A stretch of 49,467 nt of DNA, from positions 1 to 49,467 of the forward strand of contig JAMFSE010000106.1 in assembly GCA_026225115.1 (NCBI GenBank), written 5' to 3'. The stretch is from Rhodovastum atsumiense. Lineage in GTDB: Bacteria > Pseudomonadota > Alphaproteobacteria > Acetobacterales > Acetobacteraceae. The position numbers were made by a program, and so were the translations under genes. The stretch's first letter is position 1. Each line of letters opens with the position of its first letter. The notes beneath the pieces were generated by a model that saw nothing but the letters and a program-made list of their open reading frames with translations, did no database searches and was not told where the DNA came from. Below are positions 1 through 7,870 of this stretch, piece after piece.

Positions 1-62
1 GAGCACCGGAGCGGAGCGTATTTCAGTACGTGAGCAGGGTGCGGCCGACCGCCGGAGCACGG
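1..62 (-). repeat. Family B structured repeat, copy B1 (cut by window edge)
   Basis: This divergent, truncated copy shares the core GCGGCCGACCGCCGGAGC (about 40-57) and the preceding GTGAG with the copies at 40788-40943 and 46362-46476. The short stem before the core is CGTA/TACG (around 17-31), where the other copies have GGCC/GGCC and CGACCT/AGGTCG. It lies downstream of the stop codon of fliE. Read in the direction of fliE transcription, it has the same orientation as the other two copies relative to their upstream genes. Its outer arm is outside the window. Confidence 0.6.
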
Positions 63-107
63 AGAATCGCCGTCAGGCGGCCACCAGCGCGGCTTGTGGA
101 ATAATCT

Positions 108-410
108 CTATATGGGCATGTTCATGATGGATTGGTACGCTTGCACCATGCGGTCCCGCAGCGCGACGGTGGTTTGCAATGCCAGCTGGGCCTGGGTGAC
201 GGAGGTGACGATCTGGGTGAGGTCACCCTGGCCGTTGAGCCCCTGCGCGGCCGCCGCGTCGGCCTGCTGGCCGGTTTGCACGGCGCTACCCAGCGCGTTT
301 GACAGTGCTGTGCCGAAGCCTTCCGAGCCGCCGACCGAACGATCCGAAGCCACGCGTGCATAGGCCTGGGCGGCGGCGTTCGGCGTGACGGTGAGCGAAC
401 CAATGGCCAT
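108..410 (-). CDS. fliE: Flagellar hook-basal body complex protein FliE
   Basis: This 100-residue protein matches FliE in size and character. FliE sits at the junction of the MS ring and the proximal rod and is exported by the flagellar type III apparatus. The C-terminal half (about residues 62-100, with LTQIVTSVTQAQLALQTTV then RDRMVQAYQSIMNMPI) is the conserved FliE helix: a region rich in T/Q/A/L followed by a conserved R..v.AYq.i..M. No signal peptide is seen, as expected for a type III substrate. It is last in a flgB-flgC-fliE operon, with 5 bp to flgC. Confidence 0.93.
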   Translation of the reverse strand: MAIGSLTVTPNAAAQAYARVASDRSVGGSEGFGTALSNALGSAVQTGQQADAAAAQGLNGQGDLTQIVTSVTQAQLALQTTVALRDRMVQAYQSIMNMPI

Positions 411-415
411 GGCGA

Positions 416-823
416 TTATTGCAGAAGTGCAAGGGTACGATTGAGCATGCTGCGCGAGGCCTGCATGACCGAGAGATTGGCGCTGTATGAGCGCTCCGCC
501 TGCTGCATATCCATAATTTCGATCATTTCATTGACATTCGGCGTTTCGACATAGCCGTTTTTGTTGGCTGCCGGGTTGGAAGGATCGTATTTCAGCGGAT
601 ACGGCGTCGGGTCCGTATTGATGGCGCTGACATTCACCAGCGGCGCGCCGGCGGCCGCATCCATCTGGTCTGAAAACGTGACAGTCTGGCGCTGATAGGG
701 CGCCGCACCCGGGGTGGTGCCGGTGGTGTCCACATTGGCGAGGTTTTCGGCGATCACCTGCAGACGGGTGCTCTGCGCATCCATGCCGGCGGCGGAAATG
801 GTCAGGGCATTGGTCATGTCCAT
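416..823 (-). CDS. flgC: Flagellar basal-body rod protein FlgC
   Basis: This 135-residue proximal rod protein of the flagellum has the N-terminal rod signature (residues about 5-35: ALTISAAGMDAQSTRLQVIA then ENLANVDTTG), which is typical of FlgB/FlgC/FlgG-type axial proteins. The C-terminal amphipathic helix ends NLSVMQASRSMLNRTLALLQ, and the segment GYVETPNVNEMIEIMDM before it is diagnostic of FlgC. Length is normal. It lies between flgB (20 bp upstream) and fliE (5 bp downstream), the usual order of this operon. Confidence 0.95.
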   Translation of the reverse strand: MDMTNALTISAAGMDAQSTRLQVIAENLANVDTTGTTPGAAPYQRQTVTFSDQMDAAAGAPLVNVSAINTDPTPYPLKYDPSNPAANKNGYVETPNVNEMIEIMDMQQAERSYSANLSVMQASRSMLNRTLALLQ

Positions 824-843
824 AATCTGCGCAGCTTTCCGTT

Positions 844-1227
844 TTAGCCGGTTGTGCCAAGGGCGGTTTTGAACATGCCCATATAGCTCTGGTATAAATT
901 GGCGGTGAATTCCTGGTCGGTTTCGTTTTTCGAAATCGCCACCAGCTGCCGGTCGAGCGAGACGGCGTTGCCGTCCGGCGAATGCTCGCCGGGTGCCGTG
1001 ACCTGGCTGGCCGGCGAAGGATCGGCAGCACCCGGCAGGTCATTGGCGTCATTCTGCAGCATCTTCACCTGACCGGAGCTATTGTCGAGAAAATCTGAAA
1101 ACGCAATGACGCCGGCGGGCTGATAGCCCGGCGTATCGATATTCGCGAGATTCCCCGCGAGCAGATTCTGCGCGTCGCTCAAATAGCCAAGCCGGGCCGA
1201 CGCCAACTGCATCAAGGATATCGTCAT
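844..1227 (-). CDS. flgB: Flagellar basal-body rod protein FlgB
   Basis: Proximal rod protein with the signature QNLLAGNLANIDTPGYQPAG near the N-terminus and a C-terminal helix (YQSYMGMFKTALGTTG) that packs into the rod. The frame opens at 1260, but the ATG at 1227 is preferred because GGAGGG sits directly before it; this gives 127 residues. The upstream ATG pair at 1255-1260 has no ribosome-binding site. It is the first gene of flgB-flgC-fliE and is divergent from fliO-fliP across about 200 bp that must hold both promoters. Confidence 0.93.
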   Translation of the reverse strand: MTISLMQLASARLGYLSDAQNLLAGNLANIDTPGYQPAGVIAFSDFLDNSSGQVKMLQNDANDLPGAADPSPASQVTAPGEHSPDGNAVSLDRQLVAISKNETDQEFTANLYQSYMGMFKTALGTTG

Positions 1228-1394
1228 CAACCCTCCATATATATTTTGGAGTGTCATCATAAAACATTGAAGATGGCGTTAATGGATTTCTGAAGATCGC
1301 ACATTCTCGCGGACGGTTTCTTTAAGTGGGAAGGTTCCGTTAATTCTTTTCCTGGCTAATGCGGAAAACATATGGTTGAGGCCGCACCCGCAAA

Positions 1395-2477
1395 ATGCCA
1401 GGGATTTTCGAAGCAGGAATATTCAAACATGTTCAGCAGCAATCCCGTGCTATCCGCCCTGCTGGCCTTAAGCATTACATTGGCGCTGATCTGGCTAGGC
1501 GCGAAGCTGCTAACGATAACCTGCCGTACCGGATCGCTCGGGATCTCACCGCCGCGAATATCTTCGAACTCAGCAACGCTCACCATCGAGTCAGTTACCA
1601 CCATTGCACCACGCCGCCGCGTCGTCGTGCTGCGCTATGGGGAGCACCGGCTGGCCGTTCTGACCGGCGGCCCGCAGGACGTCTCGCTGGGCTGGCTGCC
1701 TGCTGGTGGCGGGCCTTTCGGCCCGCCACCAGCGTCTTCTTCCTCCTAGCAATAATCTTCACGCTGGCACTGCCGCATTGCGCGATCGCGCAATCGGTCA
1801 GCCTTGACCTCGGCAGCAATAGCGGCACGCCCGATCCAGGGGAAACGTCCAAGCTGGTACAGATCGTCGTCGGCATCGGCATCCTGTCGCTGGCGCCGAG
1901 CCTGCTGGTGATGATGACGGCGTTCACGCGCATCGTCATCGTGCTCAGCATTCTGCGCAACGCACTTGGCACACAGACCACGCCGCCGAACATGGTGCTC
2001 ATCGGCCTCGCCCTTTTCCTCACCTATTTCGTGATGCAGCCGACCCTGCAGCAAGCCTGGGAAAACGGCCTGCTGCCGATGAGCAACGGCACGGTCGACA
2101 CCATCACCGGGCTGCAGGCGGCGGCACTGCCGTTCCACGGTTTCATGACGAACAATACCAGGCCCGATGACATCGGGCTGTTTCTGAAACTGGGCAATAT
2201 CCCGCCGCCGGGCAGCGCGGACGCCACCCCCTGGCGGGTGCTGGTGCCGGCCTTTGCCATTGGCGAAATGCGCCGCGGGTTCGAGATGGGTTTCCTGATC
2301 TATTTGCCGTTTCTGGTCATCGACCTTGTTATCGCCTCGATCCTGATGAGCCTCGGCATGATGATGCTGCCGCCGACCGCGGTGTCATTGCCGTTCAAGC
2401 TGATCTTCTTCGTGCTGGTGAACGGCTGGCAACTGGTCTGCGGCAGCCTGGTACAGAGTTTTTCCCCGCCGCATTGA
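1395..2477 (+). CDS. fliP: Flagellar export gate protein FliP (start unclear)
   Basis: Polytopic inner-membrane protein of the type III export gate (FliPQR). The conserved body is plain from about 1840: VGIGILSLAPSLLVMMTAFT, then RIVIVLSILRNALGTQTTPP, NMVLIGLALFLTYFVMQP, EMRRGFEMGFLIYLPFLVID and a C-terminal MMMLPPTAVSLPFKLIFFVL. A signal-like hydrophobic stretch lies just before it (about 1734-1790). The frame holds no ATG, GTG or TTG between 1395 and this region. The ATG at 1395 is the only standard start, but it would translate the whole of fliO out of frame. A CTG (1692) or ATA (1752) start, a -1 frameshift from fliO, or a sequencing indel are the alternatives. Confidence 0.85.
   Translation: MPGIFEAGIFKHVQQQSRAIRPAGLKHYIGADLARREAANDNLPYRIARDLTAANIFELSNAHHRVSYHHCTTPPRRRAALWGAPAGRSDRRPAGRLAGLAACWWRAFRPATSVFFLLAIIFTLALPHCAIAQSVSLDLGSNSGTPDPGETSKLVQIVVGIGILSLAPSLLVMMTAFTRIVIVLSILRNALGTQTTPPNMVLIGLALFLTYFVMQPTLQQAWENGLLPMSNGTVDTITGLQAAALPFHGFMTNNTRPDDIGLFLKLGNIPPPGSADATPWRVLVPAFAIGEMRRGFEMGFLIYLPFLVIDLVIASILMSLGMMMLPPTAVSLPFKLIFFVLVNGWQLVCGSLVQSFSPPH
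1429..1749 (+). CDS. fliO: Flagellar biosynthesis protein FliO
   Basis: Short membrane protein of about 106 residues that helps assemble FliP in the flagellar export gate. It has one N-terminal membrane segment (NPVLSALLALSITLALIWLG, about residues 5-24). A small cytoplasmic domain follows, with the FliO pattern TLTIESVTTIAPRRRVVVLR..EHRLAVLTGG..VSLGWL. The start at 1429 puts the membrane helix right after the initiator, as in other FliO proteins. It ends in a Pro/Ser-rich tail at 1749, inside the beginning of the fliP coding frame. FliO is poorly conserved, so the call rests on architecture and position before fliP. Confidence 0.75.
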   Translation: MFSSNPVLSALLALSITLALIWLGAKLLTITCRTGSLGISPPRISSNSATLTIESVTTIAPRRRVVVLRYGEHRLAVLTGGPQDVSLGWLPAGGGPFGPPPASSSS

Positions 2478-2517
2478 ATCGGTTTTCATTCCGGTAGAAA
2501 CCACTTTAAATGACACC

Positions 2518-2907
2518 ATGGCGCTGGTGCCGCTGGTCTGGCGCATTTTCGAATTGCCCAACCTCACCCAGATGGCGATCTCGATCAGCGCAATCCTCGC
2601 CCTGCCTTTCGCCGCCATATGCTCGCAACTTCAAACCGGTCCCCACGCCATGCCGGTCATCGGAACCCAGGCCATGGTCGCGCTCATCCTAACCGTCGTC
2701 CAAGGATGGGGACCCGCCCTCACGCTACTGCCGGCAATAGACCGCGCCGCCGGAATGATCGGCGCGATTTTACTGCTATTTGCAGTAAATTTTGTATCAG
2801 GCCAGCCAAGCAAGAAGCACTTCTTTTTTGAAAAAAAGAAGCAAAAAACTTCTGCTATGCTGGGACATGGGCGTTTGCAGCATCACGCCCATGGTCTAGA
2901 TTCATAA
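2518..2907 (+). CDS. Hypothetical small membrane protein, tail encoded by a repeat
   Basis: No family is recognised. The first ~95 residues are hydrophobic with two or three likely membrane segments (around 18-35, 48-70 and 78-93). From about residue 99 on (SKKHFFFEKKKQKTSAMLG and following) the frame runs through the intergenic repeat at 2815-2953, so this tail is not ancestral coding sequence. The ORF begins 41 bp after fliP. It may be a real gene whose end was rewritten by the repeat, or a chance open frame. Confidence 0.35.
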   Translation: MALVPLVWRIFELPNLTQMAISISAILALPFAAICSQLQTGPHAMPVIGTQAMVALILTVVQGWGPALTLLPAIDRAAGMIGAILLLFAVNFVSGQPSKKHFFFEKKKQKTSAMLGHGRLQHHAHGLDS

Positions 2908-2953
2908 AAGTTTTTGCGCCGCGCCTAGTATACTTCAAAAAAGCGGCTTACTT
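2815..2953 (+). repeat. Family A three-hairpin palindromic repeat, copy A1
   Basis: The left arm (from 2815) has the hairpin CTTCTTTTTTGAAAAAAAG-AAG followed by CAAAAAACTT. The centre has CATGGGCG paired with CGCCCATG (about 2866-2892). The right arm ends in CTTCAAAAAAGCGGCTTACT and is an inverted version of the left arm found in copy A5. The copy therefore combines two arm subtypes, GAAG and GCGGC. It ends 5 bp before the stop of the convergent aldehyde dehydrogenase gene and probably acts as a terminator for both sides. Confidence 0.7.
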
Positions 2954-2957
2954 TCCC

Positions 2958-4382
2958 TTAGCCGTAGCCTACGATTCCTTTGATTTCCAGGAAATCGTTC
3001 AATGCGAAATCGGCGTATTCGCGGCCGTTGCCGGATTGTTTGTAGCCGCCGAAGGGGGCGGTGAAGTCCATGTCCGGGTAGTTCACGTAGACCGAGCCGG
3101 CGCGCATCTGGGCGGCGACTTCGCGGGCTTTGTCCTGGTTTTTGCTCTGCACGTAGGCGGCCAGGCCGTAGACCGTGTCGTTGGCGATATCGATGGCTTC
3201 TTCTTCGGTATCGTAGGGGATGATGGAGAGGACGGGGCCGAAGATTTCCTCGCGGGCGATGGTCATGTCGCGGGTGACGTTGCCGAAGACGGTGGGCCGC
3301 GCGTAGTAGCCGCGGTTGAGGCCTTCGGGGCGGCCGAGGCCGCCGGCGGCCAGGGTGGCGCCTTCGTCGATGCCGGCTTTGATCAGGCGCTGCACTTTTT
3401 CGAATTGGATATTGCTGACCAGTGGTCCCAGGATGGTGCCTTCGGCGAAGGGGTTGCCGGTGATTTGCGTGGCAGCTTCCTCGGCGGCGATTTTCAGGGC
3501 TTCGTCATGGAGTTTGCGCGGCACAAGCATGCGGGTTGCGGCGTCGCAGGACTGGCCGGAGTTGATGAAGCAGGCGCCGATGCCTTTGCGGACCGCGTCG
3601 TCGAGGTCGACATCGGGGAGCAGGATGTTGGCGGATTTGCCGCCGAGTTCCTGGGCAACGCGTTTAACGGTATCAGCGGCAGCTTTGGCGACGATGATGC
3701 CGGCGCGGGTGGAGCCGGTGAAGGACATCATGTCGATGCCCGGGTGTTCCGCCATTTTCTGGCCGACAGAGGGGCCATCGCCGTTGACCAGGTTGAAGAC
3801 GCCGGCGGGGATGCCGGCTTCATGCATGGCCTCGGCGAAGATAATGCCGCTGATCGGGGCGATCTCGCTGGGCTTCAGCACCATGGTGTTGCCGCCGGCA
3901 AGGGCGGGGGCGACCTTGCAGACGATCTGGTTGAGCGGCCAGTTCCAGGGGGTGATCAGGCCGCAGACCCCGATGGGCTCCTTCACCACTAAGGTGGTGC
4001 CGCGTTTTTCGGTGAATTCGAAGGTCTCGAACACATCGATGAGCGCCTGGAAATGCGCCTGGCCGACGAAGGCCTGGGCTTCCTTGGCGAAGGCGATGGG
4101 GGCGCCCATTTCGTGGGCGCAGGCCTCGGCGATGTCGTCGAACCGGCGGTTATAGGCGGCCAGGCATTCCTTCAGCAATTCCAGCCGGTATTTTTTGTTG
4201 GTGCGGGCAAAGGCGGGGAAGGCGGCGCGGGCGGCGGTTACAGCCTTGTCGATATCGGTGGCGCTGCCGCCGGAGATTTCGGTGAAGACCTCCTCGGTCG
4301 CGGGGTTGATGACCTGGATGCGGTTCGGCGTTGCCGGGTCGACCCAGGCGCCGTTGATGTAGAATTTCAGGTTGTTGGACAT
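2958..4382 (-). CDS. NAD(P)-dependent aldehyde dehydrogenase
   Basis: A full-length (474-residue) member of the aldehyde dehydrogenase superfamily, oxidising an aldehyde to the acid in the cytoplasm. Visible motifs are TPWNWPLNQ (about 144-152), the cofactor-loop FTGSTRAG (221-228), the general base Glu245 in AQELGGKS, and the nucleophile Cys279 in NSGQSC. The C-terminal segment PFGGYKQSGNGRE is also standard. The substrate cannot be read from sequence. It is divergent from a GFA-family gene with only 61 bp between starts; the shared theme of aldehyde handling is suggestive but unproven. Confidence 0.93.
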   Translation of the reverse strand: MSNNLKFYINGAWVDPATPNRIQVINPATEEVFTEISGGSATDIDKAVTAARAAFPAFARTNKKYRLELLKECLAAYNRRFDDIAEACAHEMGAPIAFAKEAQAFVGQAHFQALIDVFETFEFTEKRGTTLVVKEPIGVCGLITPWNWPLNQIVCKVAPALAGGNTMVLKPSEIAPISGIIFAEAMHEAGIPAGVFNLVNGDGPSVGQKMAEHPGIDMMSFTGSTRAGIIVAKAAADTVKRVAQELGGKSANILLPDVDLDDAVRKGIGACFINSGQSCDAATRMLVPRKLHDEALKIAAEEAATQITGNPFAEGTILGPLVSNIQFEKVQRLIKAGIDEGATLAAGGLGRPEGLNRGYYARPTVFGNVTRDMTIAREEIFGPVLSIIPYDTEEEAIDIANDTVYGLAAYVQSKNQDKAREVAAQMRAGSVYVNYPDMDFTAPFGGYKQSGNGREYADFALNDFLEIKGIVGYG

Positions 4383-4443
4383 GGGTTCTCCTATCTGGCC
4401 GCCACGATGGCTTCAGCTTAACCTGCAAATGGGAGGATAGACC

Positions 4444-4860
4444 ATGGCTTTCAGGGGGGTCTTAACAGGTGGCTGTCTCTGCGGCGCGATCCGCTACGAA
4501 ATTCGGGTCGATGGCGATGAGGTGGTGGATTATTGCCATTGCCGGCAATGCCAGGCGGCCAGCGGGGCGCCGGTTCTGCCATGGATTCAGGTGCCGCCCT
4601 CGGCGTTCCGGGTAACGGCGGGGGTGGCCAGGGGATTCGCCTCCTCGGCGAGCGCCACGCGGTGGTTCTGCACCGAATGCGGCGGTCAGATCTATATGAC
4701 CGATATCAACGACAGGTCGGTCGGCATCACGCTAGGGACGCTGGATGATGCAAATTTGGTGCGCCCGACCGTTCATGGCTGGACAGCGTCACGCCTGGCG
4801 TGGTTCGACACTGCGGATGACTTGCCCAGATATCCGGAATACCCACCTTACGACCTGTAA
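4444..4860 (+). CDS. GFA / CENP-V family zinc-binding protein
   Basis: A 138-residue protein of the glutathione-dependent formaldehyde-activating enzyme (GFA) fold. The zinc-ligand pattern is complete: CLCG (Cys11, Cys13), CHCRQC (Cys31, Cys33, Cys36) and CTEC (Cys76, Cys79). Family members are often annotated as formaldehyde-activating enzymes, but for most, including this short type, activity is not established. It is followed after 14 bp by cbpA and may be co-transcribed with it. An aldehyde dehydrogenase gene is divergent upstream. Confidence 0.88.
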   Translation: MAFRGVLTGGCLCGAIRYEIRVDGDEVVDYCHCRQCQAASGAPVLPWIQVPPSAFRVTAGVARGFASSASATRWFCTECGGQIYMTDINDRSVGITLGTLDDANLVRPTVHGWTASRLAWFDTADDLPRYPEYPPYDL

Positions 4861-4874
4861 TGACTGAGGATTAG

Positions 4875-5822
4875 ATGGCGGAAGATCCGTATAAAATTCT
4901 GGGCGTGGCGAAGGAGGCAAGCGCGGAGGATATCCGCAAGGCCTACCGCAAACTGGCGAAGAAGCATCATCCGGATTTGAATCCGGGCAACAAGGCGGCG
5001 GAGGAGCAGTTCAAGGCGGTCTCGGCTGCGAATGAGCTGCTTTCCGACACCGAGAAGCGGGCGCGCTACGACCATGGCGAGATCGATGAGAGCGGGGCCG
5101 AGAAAGCGCCGCCGCGCGGCTATCGGCATTACGCTGAGGGCGCGCCTGGCCAGCGCTATTCTTATTCGTCGGGCCCGGAAGGGTTCGGCGGTGCTGCGGG
5201 TTTTGGCGGGGAAGAGAATTTCGAGGATATTTTTTCGACGATTTTCCAGAACCGGGCCGGCGGCACGCAGGCGGCGCGCGGGCGCGATGCGCACTACGTG
5301 CTGGCGGCCGAATTTCTGGACGCGATCAACGGCGGCGCCAAACGCCTGACCCTGCCGGATGGCCAGGTGCTGGATGTCAAAATCCCGGCCGGGACCGAGG
5401 ATGGCGATACGCTGCGCCTGCGCGGGCGCGGCACGCCGGGCCGCAACAACGGGCCGGCGGGCGATGCGCTGATTGAGATAAAGGTGATGCCGCATAAATT
5501 CTATAAACGCGACGGCCAGGACATTCGCTTCGAATTGCCGGTGAGCGTGCAGGAGGCGGTGCTGGGCGGCAAGGTGACGGTGCCGACGCCGGCTGGTGCG
5601 GTTGCCATGACGATCAAGCCGCATTCCGATAGCGGCGTGGAGCTGCGCCTGCGCGGCCGCGGCGTACCGGCGCAGGGCAGCCGCGCCGCCGGCGATCTAT
5701 ACGTCAAACTGCGCGTGGTCATTGGCCCGGTGGATGTGAAGCTCGAAGAATTCCTGCGCGAATGGAAGCCGGAGACGGCATTTGATCCGAGACGGGAGAT
5801 GGAGGGAGACAGCAAAGGATGA
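4875..5822 (+). CDS. cbpA: DnaJ-class chaperone CbpA
   Basis: A 315-residue class II J-domain co-chaperone that stimulates DnaK. The J domain (1-70) carries the essential HPD at 32-34 ([10 protein letters not shown]). A Gly/Phe-rich linker follows (about 100-120, [20 protein letters not shown]). Two beta-rich substrate-binding domains come next (about 130-300), including [20 protein letters not shown] and [10 protein letters not shown]. There is no cysteine zinc finger, which separates it from DnaJ proper. Its stop overlaps the start of cbpM in ATGA, the classical cbpA-cbpM pair. Confidence 0.94.
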   Translation: MAEDPYKILGVAKEASAEDIRKAYRKLAKKHHPDLNPGNKAAEEQFKAVSAANELLSDTEKRARYDHGEIDESGAEKAPPRGYRHYAEGAPGQRYSYSSGPEGFGGAAGFGGEENFEDIFSTIFQNRAGGTQAARGRDAHYVLAAEFLDAINGGAKRLTLPDGQVLDVKIPAGTEDGDTLRLRGRGTPGRNNGPAGDALIEIKVMPHKFYKRDGQDIRFELPVSVQEAVLGGKVTVPTPAGAVAMTIKPHSDSGVELRLRGRGVPAQGSRAAGDLYVKLRVVIGPVDVKLEEFLREWKPETAFDPRREMEGDSKG

Positions 5823-6148
5823 TCACTGTCGAAGCCCTGTTTGTGGAAATTCACGGGCTGCAGCGCCAGGACCTCGAGCGCTGGATCGGCAATGCCTGGG
5901 TGCGTCCGGATGGCGATCCGGGGCATTATCTGTTTCGCGAAATCGACGTGGCGCGCATCCGGTTGATCATGGAATTGCGCGAGCATCTGGAAATCGAGGA
6001 ACCGGCGCTGCCGACGGTGCTGTCGCTGCTCGACCAGCTTTACGACTTGCGGCGCCGCTTGCGCGGTTTGAATGCGGCGCTGGAAGAAACCGTTCCGGCT
6101 GAGATACGGGAGAGGTTGCTGGAGAGGTTGGGTGGTGGGTTAAGTTAG
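5819..6148 (+). CDS. cbpM: Chaperone modulator CbpM
   Basis: A 109-residue MerR-like helical protein that binds the J domain of CbpA and blocks its stimulation of DnaK. The segment [15 protein letters not shown], then [18 protein letters not shown], and a leucine-rich C-terminal coiled coil ([18 protein letters not shown]) match the CbpM pattern. It overlaps cbpA by 4 bp, so translation of the two is coupled. A repeat with hairpins (6260-6358) follows and likely ends the transcript. Confidence 0.9.
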   Translation: MITVEALFVEIHGLQRQDLERWIGNAWVRPDGDPGHYLFREIDVARIRLIMELREHLEIEEPALPTVLSLLDQLYDLRRRLRGLNAALEETVPAEIRERLLERLGGGLS

Positions 6149-6259
6149 CCACTCTCGCCGAGTCTGATTCTATTGTATCGTTGCTAATCCGTCCTTAAAG
6201 TGCCGACATGCAAAACCGAATGGTAACACTGCCCAAATGCAGGGCGCAAGGCCAGTTTA

Positions 6260-6358
6260 CAAAAGTACCTTGTAACCATGGGGCGTTGGCAGTGCGACGC
6301 CCATGGCCTAGATTTACAAAAGTCTTTTGCTTCTTTTCTTCAGAAAAGAAGTGCTTAC
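6260..6358 (+). repeat. Family A repeat, copy A2 (left arm reduced)
   Basis: The central hairpin CCATGGGGCG/CGCCCATGG (about 6276-6305) and the complete right arm (CCTAGATTTACAAAAG, then CTTCTTTTCTTCAGAAAAG-AAGTGCTTACT) are present. Only a remnant of the left arm (around 6260-6274) is left. It lies between the convergent cbpM and porin genes and ends 4 bp before the porin stop codon. Confidence 0.65.
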
Positions 6359-6362
6359 TCAA

Positions 6363-7703
6363 TTAAAACGTAATGATGCCCCTGATGCCAATGACGAACT
6401 CGTTGTTGAGGTTATGCGTCGGGTCATTGGGGTTGGGCGTACCGCCGCCGGGATTGGCGATGAACTGAAAATCCGGCTGCAGGATCAGCCAGGGGGTTGC
6501 CTGCGCCTGATAGGTGAGTTCGATCAACTCTTCCGTGGTGCGGCCGGGAAGCCCCGCGTCCGCATCGGCGCCGGCCGCCTGGCTGCTGACTTTGCCGAGG
6601 CCGAAGTCGATGCCGACACTGTCATTGTCGCGGCCGGGGAAGGGGGCGGTCAGCGTGGCGCCACCGTTGAAGCTGAAGCTGACCAGATTCTGCGCCGACG
6701 GCGCGCCCATGATGCGGGCGAAGACGTTGACGGTGCGGGCGGTGTCCGTCTTGCTCTGCCAGATTATCTGGTCGACGACGCCGTACAGGCTGTAATTGCC
6801 GACATGGGTTTGCGGATTGCCGTTGCTGGCACTGCTGGCGAGCGGAATGCCGTTGCTGTCGTAGCGCTGGTCGAGGAAGCCGGTGCCGCTGTCGTACCAG
6901 CCGCCGAATTTATAGGTTCCGGCAAGCCCGTTCAGCTTGGTCGCGTACTGGACTTCGGCAATCCATAGCGCGCCGGTGTTAAGATTGAACAGCGTGCCGC
7001 TGGGGTTGAGCGCCTGCGCGTCGTCGGAGAAGGCGCCGCCGCCGGGATTGTCGTCGAACACGCCTGCAAGAATCGTAACGTTGCTGTTGGGCTCAAAGCC
7101 AAGCCGCACGCCTGGCGAGGACAAGGGATAGGCCGGACCGCCGCCGTAAAGATCATCCGACGGCACCAGCGGCCAGCCCGCCATGGTGTTGACGAACAGG
7201 CCTGAATAGGTGCTGCCCATGAATTCATTATCGATGCTCTGCTGACCGATTTTGATATCGAATGTGTTGTTCAGGAATTGCTGGTCATACCACCATTCCC
7301 ACAGACGCGTCGCATTCTCACCCTCATTGCCGTTGGCGGCCTGCAGATTGTCGAGATAGGCGGCACTGAGCGAACTGCCGTGAATCTGCAGCGCGCTCGC
7401 ATGCATGGTACCGCCCGGCAGGCCGAACGCCTTGCCGGTATCGATATCAACCGCCATGGTCGTCACACCCTGCATCGTCGCGCCGGTTTTGACGCCGCCG
7501 GCAAGATTGGCCAGGAGATTCTCGGAATCATTCAGGTTAAATGTGATCCCGTGATCACCCAGCACCGTGCGTAAGCCGCCGATATTGCCAAGCAACTCGC
7601 CGCTGGTGTCGTTCTGCGCCATCGCCGGCGTAATCCCGGCCATTATCAGTAACGACACTGCGGACACACTTCCCCGCATCCAAAATTTGTTGGATTTTTT
7701 CAT
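6363..7703 (-). CDS. OprB family carbohydrate-selective porin
   Basis: An outer-membrane beta-barrel of 446 residues. It starts with a signal peptide (about 1-29, ending ITPAMAQ). The OprB family pattern follows: LTGD-like YLDNLQAAN, then LWEWWYDQQFLNNTFDIKIG, a region of alternating beta strands (KFGGWYDSGTG, YSLYGVVDQIIWQ) and a C-terminal strand ending in Phe (FVIGIRGIITF). Family members pass sugars, but some in this group serve other solutes. It has AGGAG before the ATG. It is separated from the upstream peroxidase gene by a family A repeat, so it may have its own transcript despite lying in the iron cluster. Confidence 0.85.
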   Translation of the reverse strand: MKKSNKFWMRGSVSAVSLLIMAGITPAMAQNDTSGELLGNIGGLRTVLGDHGITFNLNDSENLLANLAGGVKTGATMQGVTTMAVDIDTGKAFGLPGGTMHASALQIHGSSLSAAYLDNLQAANGNEGENATRLWEWWYDQQFLNNTFDIKIGQQSIDNEFMGSTYSGLFVNTMAGWPLVPSDDLYGGGPAYPLSSPGVRLGFEPNSNVTILAGVFDDNPGGGAFSDDAQALNPSGTLFNLNTGALWIAEVQYATKLNGLAGTYKFGGWYDSGTGFLDQRYDSNGIPLASSASNGNPQTHVGNYSLYGVVDQIIWQSKTDTARTVNVFARIMGAPSAQNLVSFSFNGGATLTAPFPGRDNDSVGIDFGLGKVSSQAAGADADAGLPGRTTEELIELTYQAQATPWLILQPDFQFIANPGGGTPNPNDPTHNLNNEFVIGIRGIITF

Positions 7704-7730
7704 AGCACTCTCCTGTTAGATTATTTCAGG

Positions 7731-7862
7731 AAGTAGTTCTTTTTTGAAAAAAAGAACCAAAAAACTTTTGTTACGCTCGGCCTGGGGCGCGATATCGCCA
7801 ACGCCCATGGTCCAGAATAAAAAAGTTTTTTTGTTTCTTTTTGTTCACAAAAAGAAGTGCTT
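7731..7862 (+). repeat. Family A three-hairpin palindromic repeat, copy A3
   Basis: A complete copy. The left hairpin is GTTCTTTTTTG-AAAAAAAGAAC, the centre pairs CTGGGGCG with CGCCCATGG (about 7781-7810), and the right hairpin is TTCTTTTTG-TTCACAAAAAGAA ending AGTGCTT. It fills most of the 167 bp between efeB and the porin gene, which run in the same direction. It is the only copy that is not in the same orientation as a gene that ends beside it. Confidence 0.7.
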
Positions 7863-7870
7863 CCCTTACC

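Noticed and set aside
3036-3992. Long plus-strand open frame opposite the aldehyde dehydrogenase
   Set aside because: It is a composition shadow: very rich in Gly/Asp/Ala, no family motifs, and fully antisense to a clear gene.
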